Positions 12,603-24,600 of a DNA stretch of 64,000 bases are shown piece by piece (the stretch's first letter is position 1; each line of letters begins with the position of its first letter). The notes under the pieces were generated by a model. It worked only from the letters and a program-made list of their open reading frames with translations, ran no database searches and had not been told where the DNA came from. The position numbers and the translations under genes are program-made. Location of the stretch: assembly GCA_947623455.1 (NCBI GenBank), contig OX392527.1:14318001-14382000 (forward strand), in the 5' to 3' direction. Source of the stretch: Mimachlamys varia. Taxonomy: Eukaryota; Mollusca; Bivalvia; Pectinida; Pectinidae.

Positions 12603-12801
12603 AGTTCAAGTTAAAATACTTTATTCCTTAAGTTATTCGACTCGTTGGATACAAATATATACAAACGATCACAAAATAGAACAATACAACAACACGAAGC
12701 ACATCAATTTACATAGGAGAGTACATAACAACTCACTTAAATAAGTTTCAATCTTAATTTGTTGGCATGGATAAAACATTTCCTAAGTTTCTGATTCTGA
12801 T
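12603..12801. other. Unique AT-rich insert between two 11-bp repeat blocks
   Basis: About 200 bp of AT-rich sequence separates two blocks of the same minisatellite. It could be an insertion into a once continuous array. No terminal repeats were seen at its edges. Confidence 0.4.
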
Positions 12802-12918
12802 TTCTGACGGATGGATGGCGGACGTGTGGCTGACGGATGGCGGACGTGTGACTGACGGGTGGCGGACGGATGGCGGACGTGTGACTGACGGGTGGCGGAC
12901 GGGTGGCGGAGGCACACT
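12802..12918. repeat. 11/22-bp degenerate minisatellite, second block
   Basis: The block consists of GGATGGCGGACGTGTGGCTGAC-type 22-bp units alternating with 11-bp GGGTGGCGGAC half-units. It matches the block at 12,424-12,602 in the same orientation. Confidence 0.88.
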
Positions 12919-14013
12919 ATCCTACAATATCCACCAGGCCTGTGACTACGATTTTTTGACGCCCTACAAGCTCTTTCATTTTGTCTGCTTTTCACCGCAA
13001 ACTTTACTTAAAAAGTCAAAAGTTGATTCTGTTGAAGAGTTTGGCTCCCTCTTGCATCTCTGTAAAATCTCTGGAATTGTCTGTTTGTAATAGTAAGCTA
13101 AATCTGTGTCTGTGATACATTGGGAAGAGAGGTGCGAGATAACATATTTTGTTTAAGTAGTTTACCTGCACTTACGTTATAATATACTACACATACAATA
13201 GTTAATAAGCAGAATCATGCATGTGACTTGAAAGTACATCAGTTTGCATTCACCGTGTATAACACATAAAACATCAATTTAAAAACGTGTTTAAACAGTG
13301 ACGCGAAATGTTGTCTACACCGGCATACAATTTATTTGATAAGCCATTGCAAAGTAATATGTTTTATGTAGTTTCTTAAAATGGATGACGTTGACCTGAC
13401 GCCATTCTTTGCACCTTCCATGAGCTAACGAGACGTGGCACGAGAGAGGACGAGACCTGCAGAAACTATGACTGTTTTTGGAATGTAGTTGGGATTTCGT
13501 ACACAGTTTATACGTCGAGAAATAATGGAGTGGAGGTTTTTGTGAAGACGCCTAATGGAGAGTCGACAGTTTGAGAAGTTATTTGACAAGTTTACTCTCC
13601 ATTGATGTGTACCGATGGACGTTACGTAACACAGCAGGGGAGATTACTGTGGCTTTTCTCGCTCTCATCATATGACATGTTTACGACCGTTTGGGTTTAA
13701 TAATGTAGGATTATCGCTAGTTGTCGACACATACTCAAATAGATCTAATTTATATCCATAGTGTAAGGTACATTGGAAATACATTCTGGATTAACTTTCT
13801 GTGTAATTTGAACAAAAGATGAAATAGAAAAAATCCTGTAATATCAACATATTCCTCAGGGTGGTTTGATAGAGTTTATTGCACATTCAGAAAGCAATAA
13901 AGGCCGGCATGTGATGTGCTCATGGGACTAGTACACGGCTCGCACTAAAACACAAGTATTCTGAACAAAGCACCGTATGGAGCAGAGTTGACTGTTTGAC
14001 AAAAATAATAATC
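12919..14013. other. Non-coding or unassigned stretch
   Basis: No recognisable coding sequence or array. The 107-codon forward frame at 12,767-13,090 starts in unique DNA, crosses the minisatellite and has no known domain. Confidence 0.45.
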
Positions 14014-14218
14014 TCGTGTCTGGTATGGCACCTTGATATAATAATATATATAATAATATCGTTTCTGGTATGGCACCTTGATATAATAATATATATAATA
14101 ATATCGTGTCTGGTATGGCACCTTGATAAAATAATATATATAATAATATTGTGTCTGGTATGGCACCTTGATATAATAATATATATAATAATATTGTGTC
14201 TGGTATGGCACCTTGATA
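14014..14218. repeat. 45-bp minisatellite array, 4.5 units
   Basis: Units start at 14015, 14060, 14105, 14150 and 14195 with no length change. Each joins a GC-containing segment (GTGTCTGGTATGGCACCTTG) to a run of ATA/TAT. Because 45 is a multiple of three and the unit lacks stops in several frames, three minus-strand frames and one plus-strand frame read through it. This is a property of the unit and not evidence for a gene. Confidence 0.95.
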
Positions 14219-14998
14219 CGGTAACAGTATAACGTAACATGACATCTTGGCACATTCATGTTTTTTCTTTTATTTGATCTTTTTAAAAGTTTGAACAAAG
14301 TATTGTTTCGTTCAGCTTACATCTTTACGTTCACAAAACTGATATTGAAGAAACGAATGCATTTTGTAAACATTTAATGGGATTTGTGGTGAATATCTTC
14401 ATAAAAATACAATTATAGTTTCACTTGCTTTTAATTTCACTTTAAGCATGAATAAGATCAGTACATCATTGTCTCTATAGTTTTCTGTATGTAAGGCGGT
14501 AACGCAGGTTTATAACACTCTCTTTAAGTTCAGATATTTACAATGTGCACTGGCTCTAACATGACTCCAGAGAGTTAGATTGTCGACATACCTACATTGA
14601 AGCACATACACGTCTGAAACATATGTATAAGAATTACACTTTCCGCAGCGGCCATATTTTCTAGTTCAGGGTGCTTTGGACAATAATGAAAATATTTTCA
14701 CACATCAAAACAAGTTTCAGACATATTTTCTATTTAAATTGATTGTTAGAAGTCATCAGCAATTCGTATAAAGTAAAAAAAAATATCACCGACACTTTGA
14801 CAAAAACTTCAAAGACAGCTAGGCCATCTACCACATATACAAAATAACATCCTGTATATGATTGGGCATTTAGATATGTTATACTACAAACGGCAAGAAC
14901 TACTTTTATAGTGGTGCTTTTGGTATCGTAAGCTTGCAAAATTCATGCAATAAATGGCAGAAAGATGATAATTATTAAGGGAAACAATTTAAGCGGGT
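14219..14998. other. Non-coding or unassigned stretch
   Basis: AT-rich unique sequence without a recognisable gene or array. Confidence 0.5.
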
Positions 14999-15222
14999 GT
15001 TATGCCGAGACACAGAGCCTGCCAGTGTTATGCCGAGACACAGAGCCTGCCAGTGTTATGCCGAGACACAGAGCCTGTCAGTGTTATGCCGAGACACAGA
15101 GCCTGTCAGTGTTATGCCGAGACACAGAGCCTGTCAGTGTTATGCCGAGACACAGAGCCTGTCAGTGTTATGCCGAGACACAGAGCCTGTCAGTGTTATG
15201 CCGAGACACAGAGCCTGCCAGC
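14999..15222. repeat. 28-bp minisatellite array, exactly 8 units
   Basis: Eight units of 28 bp start at 14999, 15027 and so on to 15195. They are nearly identical; the main variation is CTGCCAGT versus CTGTCAGT near the end of the unit. The 28-bp length rotates the frame, so all three forward frames are open as one rotating pattern with a 28-residue period. The array looks young. Confidence 0.97.
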
Positions 15223-16860
15223 CGTGCACTAGCAGATTGGAGAAAGCCTGAACTCCGTCTCTGTCGCTTTTTCGTTTTCTTTAAAACGATCACGCATGAT
15301 GTGCTTTCGGGTCACGCGCATTGGCTGTTCTTTGATATCAGCTAATTTTACGTTTTCCTATTTTCGTGCGACATTTCATTACGGAACAAACTTTAAGAGT
15401 GCAAAATGAACGTTTTTAACGATAAACAACATATTGCCAATTAGCATGTACCGTGTGTGGTAATTAGATTGATGATGTTAATTGATTAAAAATTTCGTTT
15501 AGAATTTCGACAAAATTTATGCCTTCCAAATTAAAGTATATGTGAATACTATTTTTTAAAAATTTTTTTTATGAACATACCATACAATTATTTTTCATGC
15601 CGCCTCACGATATAGTCTCGTATTCGACTCGAGATGGCCAGAGCTATCTTATTTTGTGTAATGTAGCATGAAGACAGCTACAAGACCGAGTAACATGTAC
15701 TTTTGACTAAATAATGGGAAGGCACTCAGCTTTTTCTTTCACACAGATAAAGAATACTAATATAAACCGGATTTAAAAAAATTGCACAGCCTCGGTTGCA
15801 TCATCCTCTGACGACAGTTTCGGTTTCGTGTAGAGATTAGGGTTTGGTGACAAGTTCAATTCGGAAATCCTCACTGGAAATGTATACTTCTCTGTTTGTG
15901 TGTTACAGTAATACTCCTATAACTCCTGTTTTATATCGCCCACAGGAGTAGGGATCCCCTGACACCCTGATAGCCAGACGGAAACCGACAACAATAACTG
16001 ACAATTGAAAGCTTGAAATCTACATCTTCTGTGAAACTGTAACTTTACGAGCAGGTGACTGCGGATATTGATCATGTGACAGTACCTTAAAAAGAACATA
16101 AATTGAACGCTTACGTAGGCGTTTATTTGAAAAAAAAGTATACATTATTGAAAATCATCATTTTTAATTATATGAAGGGGGAAATAATACAAAGTTGGAA
16201 ATAAACATGTAAAAAAAAAAAACAACAAAAAACGAAAAAAAGATGTAGTGATTTATATACTTGTGTAACACATGTATATATCTTTATGTATTTTATATAC
16301 ATAAGCGCGGTCATATCTGAATTGAGGATATACTATTTCCCGATCAAAAGTGAAGTAAACTGGAGCCCAGTAAAAATGCAATATTTCTTGCAGGGGTAAA
16401 ATAAAATCACGTTAAGTCTCGTAATGTAAAATATGCTTTATTTCCTGAAAGATACAAACTCACGCAAGTCTCGTTGACCGTGCGATATTTGCTGAAGGGT
16501 GTCCATCTCACATGAAGTATGGTTTACCAAGCGTGAGTAAAGGTTATCTATTTCGGTTTGTCCCCGGTGACTTGTGTTTGATAACAGTGTGTGTTTTATA
16601 TAAGGGCAAAGTATGTGCTGCTGTCCATACAATGGCCAGAGGGCTTGGAGTACATGTGTACTTGTAGAAAAGGTGTGATTTTATACCTGGTAGTAAAGCT
16701 GGTTATTGACCTTTGTATACGTACTACCCGTACGTTGGCTTAAGAATCAATCCGTTAGCAAACTTTCTGTAATACAATTCTCCAATCTGTATAGATTTTT
16801 CTCCCCTTTCACCTGTTCAAGATTTCTCTGTCACCCACTAGGTTATGACAAATAGCACGG
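15223..16860. other. Non-coding or unassigned stretch
   Basis: AT-rich sequence with a poly-A region near 16,210-16,245. No recognisable coding sequence was found. Confidence 0.5.
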
Positions 16861-16861
16861 A

Positions 16862-16960
16862 CTGACAACAATATGATGACGTGACGGCAACAAAGTAATG
16901 ACGTCACGACAACAATACTATCACGACCAGTCAACAATTCAATCACGTCACGTCCGCATT
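16862..16960. repeat. Short degenerate repeat with TGACGTCA-like motifs
   Basis: About three loose copies of a segment of roughly 30 bp containing ACAACAAT and TGACGTGACG, TGACGTCACG or TCACGTCACG. TGACGTCA is the core of the CREB/ATF binding site, but nothing here shows regulatory use. Confidence 0.45.
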
Positions 16961-16998
16961 GAGTTGCATGGATACTTTCGTAAAAATATGGATGGGAG

Positions 16999-17168
16999 AA
17001 AAATATTTATCTCAATCCTTGATGTTGTGAAAGAGCAATCTTCAACCCTTGGGGTGATATTCTTGATTGTCTAACCCTCGGCAGAGTCTTGGGTTAAACA
17101 ACCAAAAAATAACACCCCGAGGGTTGGAGATTTCTTTGTCACACCCTCAAGGTAGGGGAAGAATATAC
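16999..17168. mobile_element. Hairpin MITE-like element, about 170 bp
   Basis: The two halves are imperfect inverted copies. The left arm includes CTTCAACCCTTGGGGTGAT and GATTGTCTAACCC; the reverse complement of the right arm gives CTCCAACCCTCGGGGTGTT and GGTTGTTTAACCC in the same order. The centre lies near 17,083. Such full-length hairpins are typical of non-autonomous MITEs or foldback elements. A target-site duplication is not clear by eye. Confidence 0.75.
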
Positions 17169-18594
17169 TAATGTTTCCATGGCCATACAGGAACCTCCAC
17201 CATTTACGAGGTATACGTAGATCAAATGAATACCACTGATTAAATCAATTTTCATAACAAACAATAATTTTCAGACAAATAATGCATGTTTGCAATCTGA
17301 ATATTTTATCTCTCCTAGCGAAAACACTCACATGTGCGTTAACCACGAGCACAAAGTGTTAACATTAATGTCAGCTCAACGCCTTGTACAAAAGGAACAA
17401 ATAATACGCAAATTAATTAAAATACATAGCTTCATCAAAAACATACACTAGCTTTCTTACCAATCACCAGACTTTACTAAACCGTAACCTGCTTACCAAT
17501 CATGTATATACATTATATTATATAAAACATGAGCAAAACCTGGTATCAGGATTTCCAAAGCATTTTTAATATTAATGAATTTCCAAAATTGTATAGCTTT
17601 CAAGAAAATATTAAGCTTCACAAAATGATTAATGTACTCTCTGTCCTTAATTGCCGTGAAGTTAAAAAATACGTTTCTTGCCTTTTGAACCATTCTCACT
17701 GTACAAAGCGTAAAGTGGAATTATTTACCTACATAATTATACAATACACATGTGTTAATGATACACAAAATATAGACTTATATTGAAAACACCGGAGTAT
17801 ACTCAAAACTGCAGTTAAGACGATCATTCAAAACAGCCTCTATGGGTGATTAGATGGTCATCAAATGAATTGCTTATTATTCGAACCGAATCCTCGAGTT
17901 AACGATAGCAACCATTCCAAGTATATTGCTGGTGTTAGTTTACTGCTCCCCACACCAAGGTATCTTTCTCTCTGTTAAAACATGTAGTAGGGGCACTTCA
18001 GTCCTAGCATTGTTTATATTCTCGATTTTTCCACTGACACCCTAGAGCTGTCAAGATCCTCCGATTCTACCATCCGTCAATTTCAAAGTTCAAATAAAAT
18101 GAAATTTCAATTTCCGTAGCATGAACTTTTAAATGGCACAAGCAAAGTCATAAAACAGGCTTTATTTTTTCTTTGTGCATGAAACATTAACCGAAACAAA
18201 CTTTCGGCAGGATAATCGACAAAGTCTTCCTCAACCGTGCAATTTTGACCAGCAGTAAAAACGGCAGTCTACAATTCTAAACAGTTTTATAATGGTATTG
18301 TCCTATTACCTTATAATTCCAACGGAAAAAGGCGTCATCAAATAATCATTTTCTAGCAATTAATGAGGCGCTGAAGAGTCGTTAAACTTTCCCATTGTAT
18401 TGAACATGCCACATCCTGCCATTCTTTACTAAAGCGAGGGAGAAAATATTTGATTTAATAATAAGGAATTACATTTTATTGTTTTGCTTCAATATTTTTA
18501 ATGTAAAAGGTCAAACTTTGGTGGTACGTCTGTCGAAACATTGAAGCAATCGAACGAAGAAACATACTATTTAAAATGATAGAAAACACAACAG
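17169..18594. other. Non-coding or unassigned stretch
   Basis: AT-rich. Overlapping frames on both strands near 17,493-17,786 have no recognisable domain. Nothing else was seen. Confidence 0.5.
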
Positions 18595-18910
18595 AGTCAA
18601 CACATTCGTAGTCCGAACTCCAAGTCGATTAAAGTAGGGGCAAATAGAAACAAAGAGAAGATTCACACGGACGCCCTTGAAAAGGTAAAAGAAAAAAGGT
18701 GTTCCGGAACAGTAATCGTCATCTACTTCATCGACGACACCCGCCATGTAAATCTAGATATCATTCCAGTAAATATCACGTTCTCATAGAGACGGAAAAC
18801 CGTGATTCTCAATCACAAAAACAGGTTTACTTACTAATTATCATTCACCGTCATATCGGAGAGGAATACAGAATATCCCTCAATCTGAACAAGACGATTT
18901 TCAGACGAAT
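18595..18910 (-). mobile_element. Penelope-like element 3' tail fragment
   Basis: Carries the family tail blocks: GTCCGAACTCCAAGTCGATTAA, then GTGTTCCGGAACAGTAA, then CTTCATCGACGACACCCGCC, then a decayed GATACAGAATATTTC equivalent. No reverse-transcriptase residues remain. A second scrap of the same tail start appears near 19,013-19,050. Confidence 0.65.
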
Positions 18911-19324
18911 TAAGTTTGTTTCGAATCGTTAGATTGTTTTCAGATGAATACATTTTGTTATGAAACCTTTTTTATTGTGGAAATAGGTGTGATAAAAAAT
19001 CAGAGACTATCGATTCGTCATAAAACCATAATCTAAACTGAAGGTCGATTTTAAAAGAATAATGTTGTTGGTGACGTCTGTATATGTTGTATTTGTACCT
19101 TGCGTTAATGAATCAATCCGTCGACAAACCTTCTGGTGAGCATAGCCTTGCCGAATCCTATCAGGATCTTATACAAATAACGAAAGAACCTAAGTATTAT
19201 GCTCTGCACTGGAAATAATTTATACAACATATGTCTTCAAAATATCGAAATTGTTGAAATTGGGGGGAAAACCGCAAAACTTATATATCAAAATATAAAT
19301 GCAATGTTGAATGCTATAGTCATT

Positions 19325-19655
19325 GGCAAAATATTCTGTATCTTTGTGTGGTATGCTTACTTATTGTGATTGAAAATGACTCGGTTCTCATTTCGAGGAC
19401 TTGATGTTTACTTGGATGTGACCAAAACTTAAATGGCGCGTGTCGTCAATGAAGCAGAATACGCTAACTCTTACGGAGCATTTTTTCTTATTCTCTTGTA
19501 CTTTTACAAGGGTCTCCATGTTGATCTTTCCTTTTTTGTATTTCCCCCCGATTTTCAGTTCGGATTATGGTTTTGTAGACGCTTCGGTATTCTCTATTTC
19601 CATTGCATAAGTATCTGTCGTGCTGATGGATCCAGTGATAAACTAAATAAAGGCC
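19325..19655 (+). mobile_element. Penelope-like element 3' tail fragment, forward orientation
   Basis: This is the same tail as the minus-strand copies, read in the opposite direction: ATATTCTGTATCTTTGTGTG, GACTCGGTTCTCATTT, GGCGCGTGTCGTCAATGAAG and TTTTACAAGGGTCTCCATG in the expected order. The 79-codon frame inside it is incidental. Confidence 0.65.
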
Positions 19656-20440
19656 TTGAAAAAGTTCAGTGACATTATTTAGATTTTATGTACATGTTTG
19701 TATGAAGAAGCTGTGATGTTTGCGAACAATAAATCACACCGATTCTATTATCTAAGAGAGTGGTTTTACTGGAGACGTGTCAGAATCGTTGGTTAGGACG
19801 TAAACCTCTAATGATGTATCAATCTTGTATTCAACAGTGCGCATTAGGCTCACGTATGTGTAAAAGAAGATAAATATAAAAAAAACATGTATTTTTCTGT
19901 GATAACGGTGTTTCAATTAGTGACGTTCTTGGGTTCCCTACCACGAGCGTATTAGCTTTAGTTATAGAACTATACTTACAGACATATAAATAGGATATAT
20001 GTGTACGTTGTCAATACCATAGATCGATACTAGTATCTGATAATGTTAATTAATAGAAACGGTATCATATCACGGAGTAAAGTATTTCTTGGTGATATAT
20101 TTGTAAAATCCAGGAAGCTGTAACGTTAAGTACGAGCATGTGAGTAGTCCTCATAATTCGATATACCACCACCGGCAGTACAGTCCCCTTCTATATAGTG
20201 CGTACGACTAGATCCTACATACAATTGTATATCGTTCGAACAGGGACGGCATGCGTAGCTTTGTCAGTAACGTATATATCTGTTGTGTATCATAGCTCGT
20301 TAAACAATATGAGAAAATGAGAGGAAGAGTCCATTTGTCTACTTACAAAATGCGTATAATATGCTTCCTGGTAAAAAAGATGGAATTTAGCTTCAAAGAA
20401 CTTTTCAGAATGTCGCGTTGTATCAAGCAAATTTATACAA
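19656..20440. other. Non-coding or unassigned stretch
   Basis: AT-rich sequence leading into the 40-bp array. No recognisable gene was found. Confidence 0.5.
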
Positions 20441-21096
20441 ATTGCTTTATATCAAATTGTATCAAACCAACTGATCACCAATTGCTTTATATCAAATTGT
20501 ATCAAACCAACTGATCACCAATTGCTTTATATCAAATTGTATCAAACCAACTGATCACCAATCGCTTTATATCAAATTGTATCAAACAAACTGATCAACA
20601 ATTGCTTTATATCAAATTGTATCAAACCAACTGATTACCAATTGCTTTATATCAAATTGTATCAAACCAACTGATCACCAATCGCTTTATATCAAATTGT
20701 ATCAAACCAACTGATCAACAATTGCTTTATATCAAATTGTATCAAACCAACTGATCAACAATTGCTTTATATCAAATTGTATCAAACCAACTGATCAACA
20801 ATTGCTTTATATCAAATTGTATCAAACCAACTGATCAACAATTGCTTTATATCAAATTGTATCAAACCAACTGATCACCAATTGCTTTATATCAAATTGA
20901 ATCAAACCAACTGATCACCAATTGCTTTATATCAAATTGTATCAAACCAACTGATCAACAATCGCTTTATATCAAATTGTATCAAACAAACTGATCACCA
21001 ATTGCTTTATATCAAATTGCATCAAACAAACTGATCACCAATCGCTTTATATTAAATTATATCAAACCAACTGATCTCCAATTGCTTTTTAGCAAA
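20441..21096. repeat. 40-bp AT-rich minisatellite array, about 16 units
   Basis: The unit starts ATTGCTTTATATCAAATTGT and recurs every 40 bp from 20,441 to 21,081 with no insertion or deletion. A decayed half-unit precedes it from about 20,421. Most variation is at a few positions (TGATCACCA versus TGATCAACA, ATTGC versus ATCGC). The sequence is unrelated to the 40-bp array at 8.35-9.31 kb; only the unit length is shared. Confidence 0.97.
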
Positions 21097-21802
21097 TAAG
21101 CAATACTCGTCGCGTACGTAATGATATTTCAAGAAAAAAAATTGAATCGGTCTCAAAATCGAGATTCTGTGAGGCTTAAACGATCGGCTACGGGAACGAC
21201 TGACTAAAGGAACGCATTTTTTTTCAAATGCAGAGGTAGCGCAGATGTGTTTAAGGATGTCTAGGGACGGAATAGATGAACTAATTCTCTGGAACACAAG
21301 ACGGCACTAGGGAGCATTGATGGCGGACCGTTTAGTAAGACATTGACACCGGGTTAAAGTAACAATAAACTTGATGGAAATCTCAAAAGAGAACAAAACT
21401 GAAAAAAGTAAATACATACTGATAAACTGTCGACGAAAAACTAATAAAAGTTTGAAGGATGGGCCGTTAATTCAGTTTCCTGTAAAATCAGAACTTACAC
21501 ATGTCACTGTGATATCTATGTTGCCGAAGGAAATGACAAGCACCCTTACAATTATATTATCAGATGTCTCTTTGACGAAAATATATCGTCGCTCCACATA
21601 AAGCAAAATATATATCTTTTCAATATTTAACAATGTCAACAAAGTATAGAGATGAAATTAACAAAGTAGCCAATATGTATCATGTGGCAAAGAAATTAAA
21701 AGTAACTCTTGTAGAGCCGTACAAATATCTTCCCACATGTTGTATCAGCCGTAGAACCTTAACGTTTTACACCGCGTGTGGAATACCATATTTATGACAT
21801 AG
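21097..21802. other. Non-coding or unassigned stretch
   Basis: Short open frames on both strands (for example minus 21,052-21,297 and plus 21,371-21,601) have no recognisable domain. Confidence 0.5.
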
Positions 21803-21960
21803 AGGATATCTTACAGGGTATTTAGTACCAAATATACTCCACGAGTGCGGCTAATATTTTGAATGTTTCACCAGTGCGCAAGATTTCAAAATGAGTGAAT
21901 TATATATTTGGTATTACTGTAGACACTGTTAAATATATATTGCTGTTTGCATTAAAAAAA
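21803..21960. mobile_element. Partial copy of an AT-rich dispersed element (CACGAGTG family)
   Basis: Shares the ordered blocks GATATCTTACAG, TACCAAATATACT.CACGAGTG, GGCTAATATTT and TTTGGTATTACTG with the fuller copy at 24.19-24.60 kb. Confidence 0.6.
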
Positions 21961-22261
21961 ACCTACCCAGGAACGCAAAACGATATATCAAGTTGACAAT
22001 CTATGTATTGATACTTTTACCACTTGTAAGTCCAGACAACCCTATCTGACAAAATATAGTCCACTTTGCAAATATTTTGATAAAATATTAAAAAAAACCA
22101 CCCCGAATCACTTACTTCTTTTTATTATTCATTTTACAGAAAATTATTTGGTTTCGTATTTTCAGATATGGTATCCTGAATTACTATCATAACGCAACTA
22201 TATTTAAAAACAAATCCGTCAACAACTCCGATCAACACGCGTTGTTGATAAGCCCCGGATC

Positions 22262-23095
22262 TGAGAACAGGCCAGGCGTAGGGGAACAGGCCGAGAGTAG
22301 GGGAACCGGCCGGGAGCAGAGGAACAGGCCGGGAGTAGGAGAACAGGCCGGGAGTAGGGGAACAGGCCGAAGGTAGGGGAACAGGCCGGGAGTCGGGAGT
22401 AGGGGAACAGGCCGGGAGTAGGGGAACAGGCCGGGAGTAGGGGAACAGGCCGGGAGTAGGGGAACAGGTCGGGAGTAGGGGAACAGGCCGGGAGTAGGGA
22501 AACAGGCCGGGAGTAGGGGAACAGGCCGGTAGTAGGGGAACAGGCTGGTAGTAGGGGAACCGGCCGGGAGTAGGAGAACAGGCCGAGAGTAGGGGAACAG
22601 GCCGGGAGTAGGGGAACAGGCCGGGAGTAGGAGAACAGGCCGGGAGTAGGGGAACAGGCTGAGAGTAGGGAAACAGGCCGGGAGTAGGGGAACAGGCCGG
22701 GAGTAGGGGAACAGGCCGGGAGTAGGGAAACAGGCCGGGAGTAGGGAAACAGGTCGGGAGTAGGGGAACAGGCCGGGAGTAGGGAAACAGGCCGGGAGTA
22801 AGGGAACAGGCCGGTAGTAGGGGAACAGGCCGGTAGTAGGGGAACCGGCCGGGAGTAGGGGAACAGGCCGGGAGTAGGGGAACAGGCCGGGAGTAGGGGA
22901 ACAGGCCGGGAGTAGGGGAACATGCCGGGAGTAGGGAAACAGGCCGGGAGTAGGGGAACAGGCCGGGAGTAGGGGAACAGGCCGGGAGTAGGAGAACAGG
23001 CCGGGAGTAGGAGAACAGGCCGGGAGTAGGGGAACAGGCTGAGAGTAGGGGAACAGGCCGAGAGTAGGGGAACAGGCCGGGAATAGGGGAACAGC
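22262..23095. repeat. 19-bp GC-rich minisatellite array, about 44 units
   Basis: The unit AGTAGGGGAACAGGCCGGG is repeated for about 830 bp, with a few substitutions and at least one partial unit near 22,388. It is the most GC-rich segment of the window. Because 19 is not a multiple of three, the minus strand reads as a rotating 19-residue Pro/Ser/Leu/Cys-rich pattern. Two minus-strand frames stay open through most of it (234 and 301 codons). Both begin or end in unrelated flanking sequence and no domain is present, so I treat them as by-products. Confidence 0.97.
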
Positions 23096-23417
23096 GGATT
23101 TAATTTGTCGCCACTTATCCATGTGATATATCAACACTATCTATATACGTTTTATTTTATCACAGTAATTTTAAATATTACTCTGTTTCTGTCGATCGCC
23201 TAGGTTACCTTACGACTTTGAGAATCTGTGGAAACCATGTTCTATTTGACACCTTTTTCGTCCGATCTGCATAGTTCATAAGCTTCCTTAAAATGAAAGT
23301 AACCTATGAACTGAAGCATTGTGTTTTCCCAAGAAAATGGTTCCCGAATGATAGGCAATCAAATTTAAAAATATCGAACAGTAAAAGGAGACCTTCGTGT
23401 GGCTAAGCTGACCAACA
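23096..23417. other. Non-coding or unassigned stretch
   Basis: No recognisable gene or array. Confidence 0.5.
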
Positions 23418-23570
23418 TTTCACCAGATTGGCAGCGTTTGATCCCCCCCCCCATTATCGTTTGTAACAGTTTTTGATTGGTCAAATCAACAGTGAAAATA
23501 TTATATTTCTCACAAGTGAAAAATATTTTACTTTTATAAAATGAATGTTATTCTATATTGTAATGAATGG
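23418..23570. mobile_element. Partial copy of the AT-rich dispersed element
   Basis: Contains the family blocks CGTTTGTAACAG, TGATTGGTCAAATCA, TATTTCTCACAAGTGAAAAA and ACTTTTATAAAATGAA in the same order as the copy at 24.19-24.60 kb. A short poly-C run lies near 23,442. Confidence 0.6.
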
Positions 23571-24185
23571 TCGTATGTCATAGCAAAATGGTTCATTAAT
23601 TTGATTAAACTATTATAGTAATTAAAAAGGGTCTGAAAAGCATAACTCTCTTGTAAATGTACATAGTACATGTATCAGGCTTGTTTTCTATATAAATCTA
23701 TACTTTGACACCTGTTCTACACCTGTCAATACATCCCTTGTTTTGGTGTGTAGTGACGTAGGGCTGATGCTAACGGTACGATTATCTTATCGTAGATTTA
23801 TCAGCGTAGTATCACTGCCATCCTTTATCTCGACAGGGAAGGCACACTAACACTGGTTTTAGCGATCCCTTGTACACTTTTCCATAAAAACTGTGCTATA
23901 TATATAATACATTCCATACATCTAACGTCCTGTTATAGGTGTTACAATACATGTAACGCAATCACGTACCTCCAAATACGGCTAGTCTATCACACACGCG
24001 AGATTTTATGACGTCACGCCGTGGTCTAAATGCCTGTCTGGAGACTAGTGTTTAGCGGCGAAGACAGAGAATGTCAACTCTGCTGTATGTCAATAAGTGC
24101 TTAACCACCATTAAATATTAGTTTATGTGAAAGATTAACATTTTTTCAGGAAAGCATACATGTCCGAACGCAGAGGAATCGGGGC
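23571..24185. other. Non-coding or unassigned stretch
   Basis: AT-rich sequence without recognisable genes. Confidence 0.5.
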
Positions 24186-24600
24186 TATTTTGTTAAAATA
24201 TAGAGGATATCTAACAGTGTCTTCAGCAATACCAAATATATATCACGAGTAGGGCTAATATTTCGACTTCTTTTAACGAGTGCGCAGCACGAGTGAAAAA
24301 ATTCAAAATATTAGCCACACGAGTGAAATATGTTTGGTATTACTAAAGATACTGTAAGATATTCTGTTCATTACATTTTTATAAGAAAATCTACAGTGGC
24401 AGCTTCTGATTTTCCCAAACGTCGTTTGTAAGCAGCGTTCTGATTGGTCAAATCAGAAAAAAGTGATATTTTTCGCTAGTAAAAAATATCATATTTCTCA
24501 CTAGTGAAAAATATCACTTTTATAGAATGAAAATTTTGTGATATTTCACTGGTAAAAATGTAATAAATTATAATATTTATATCTTTTACTTCTTTAGCTT
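24186..24600. mobile_element. Fullest copy of an AT-rich dispersed MITE-like element
   Basis: Ordered blocks found again elsewhere include CACGAGTAGGGCTAATATTT, TTTGGTATTACTAAAGATAC, TTCTGATTGGTCAAATCAGA and a self-complementary segment around AAGTGATATTTTTCGCTAG / CTCACTAGTGAAAAATATCA. The latter can fold into a hairpin. Other copies or pieces lie at 21.80, 23.42, 26.59 (inverted) and 27.70 kb. No coding capacity was seen. Confidence 0.65.

Noticed and set aside
13920..14298. Several 100-plus-codon minus-strand frames
   Set aside because: All derive from the 45-bp array and share no feature with known proteins.
22219..23137. 234- and 301-codon minus-strand frames over the 19-bp array
   Set aside because: The same rotating pattern is open in more than one frame and no non-repeat domain or signal peptide is present.
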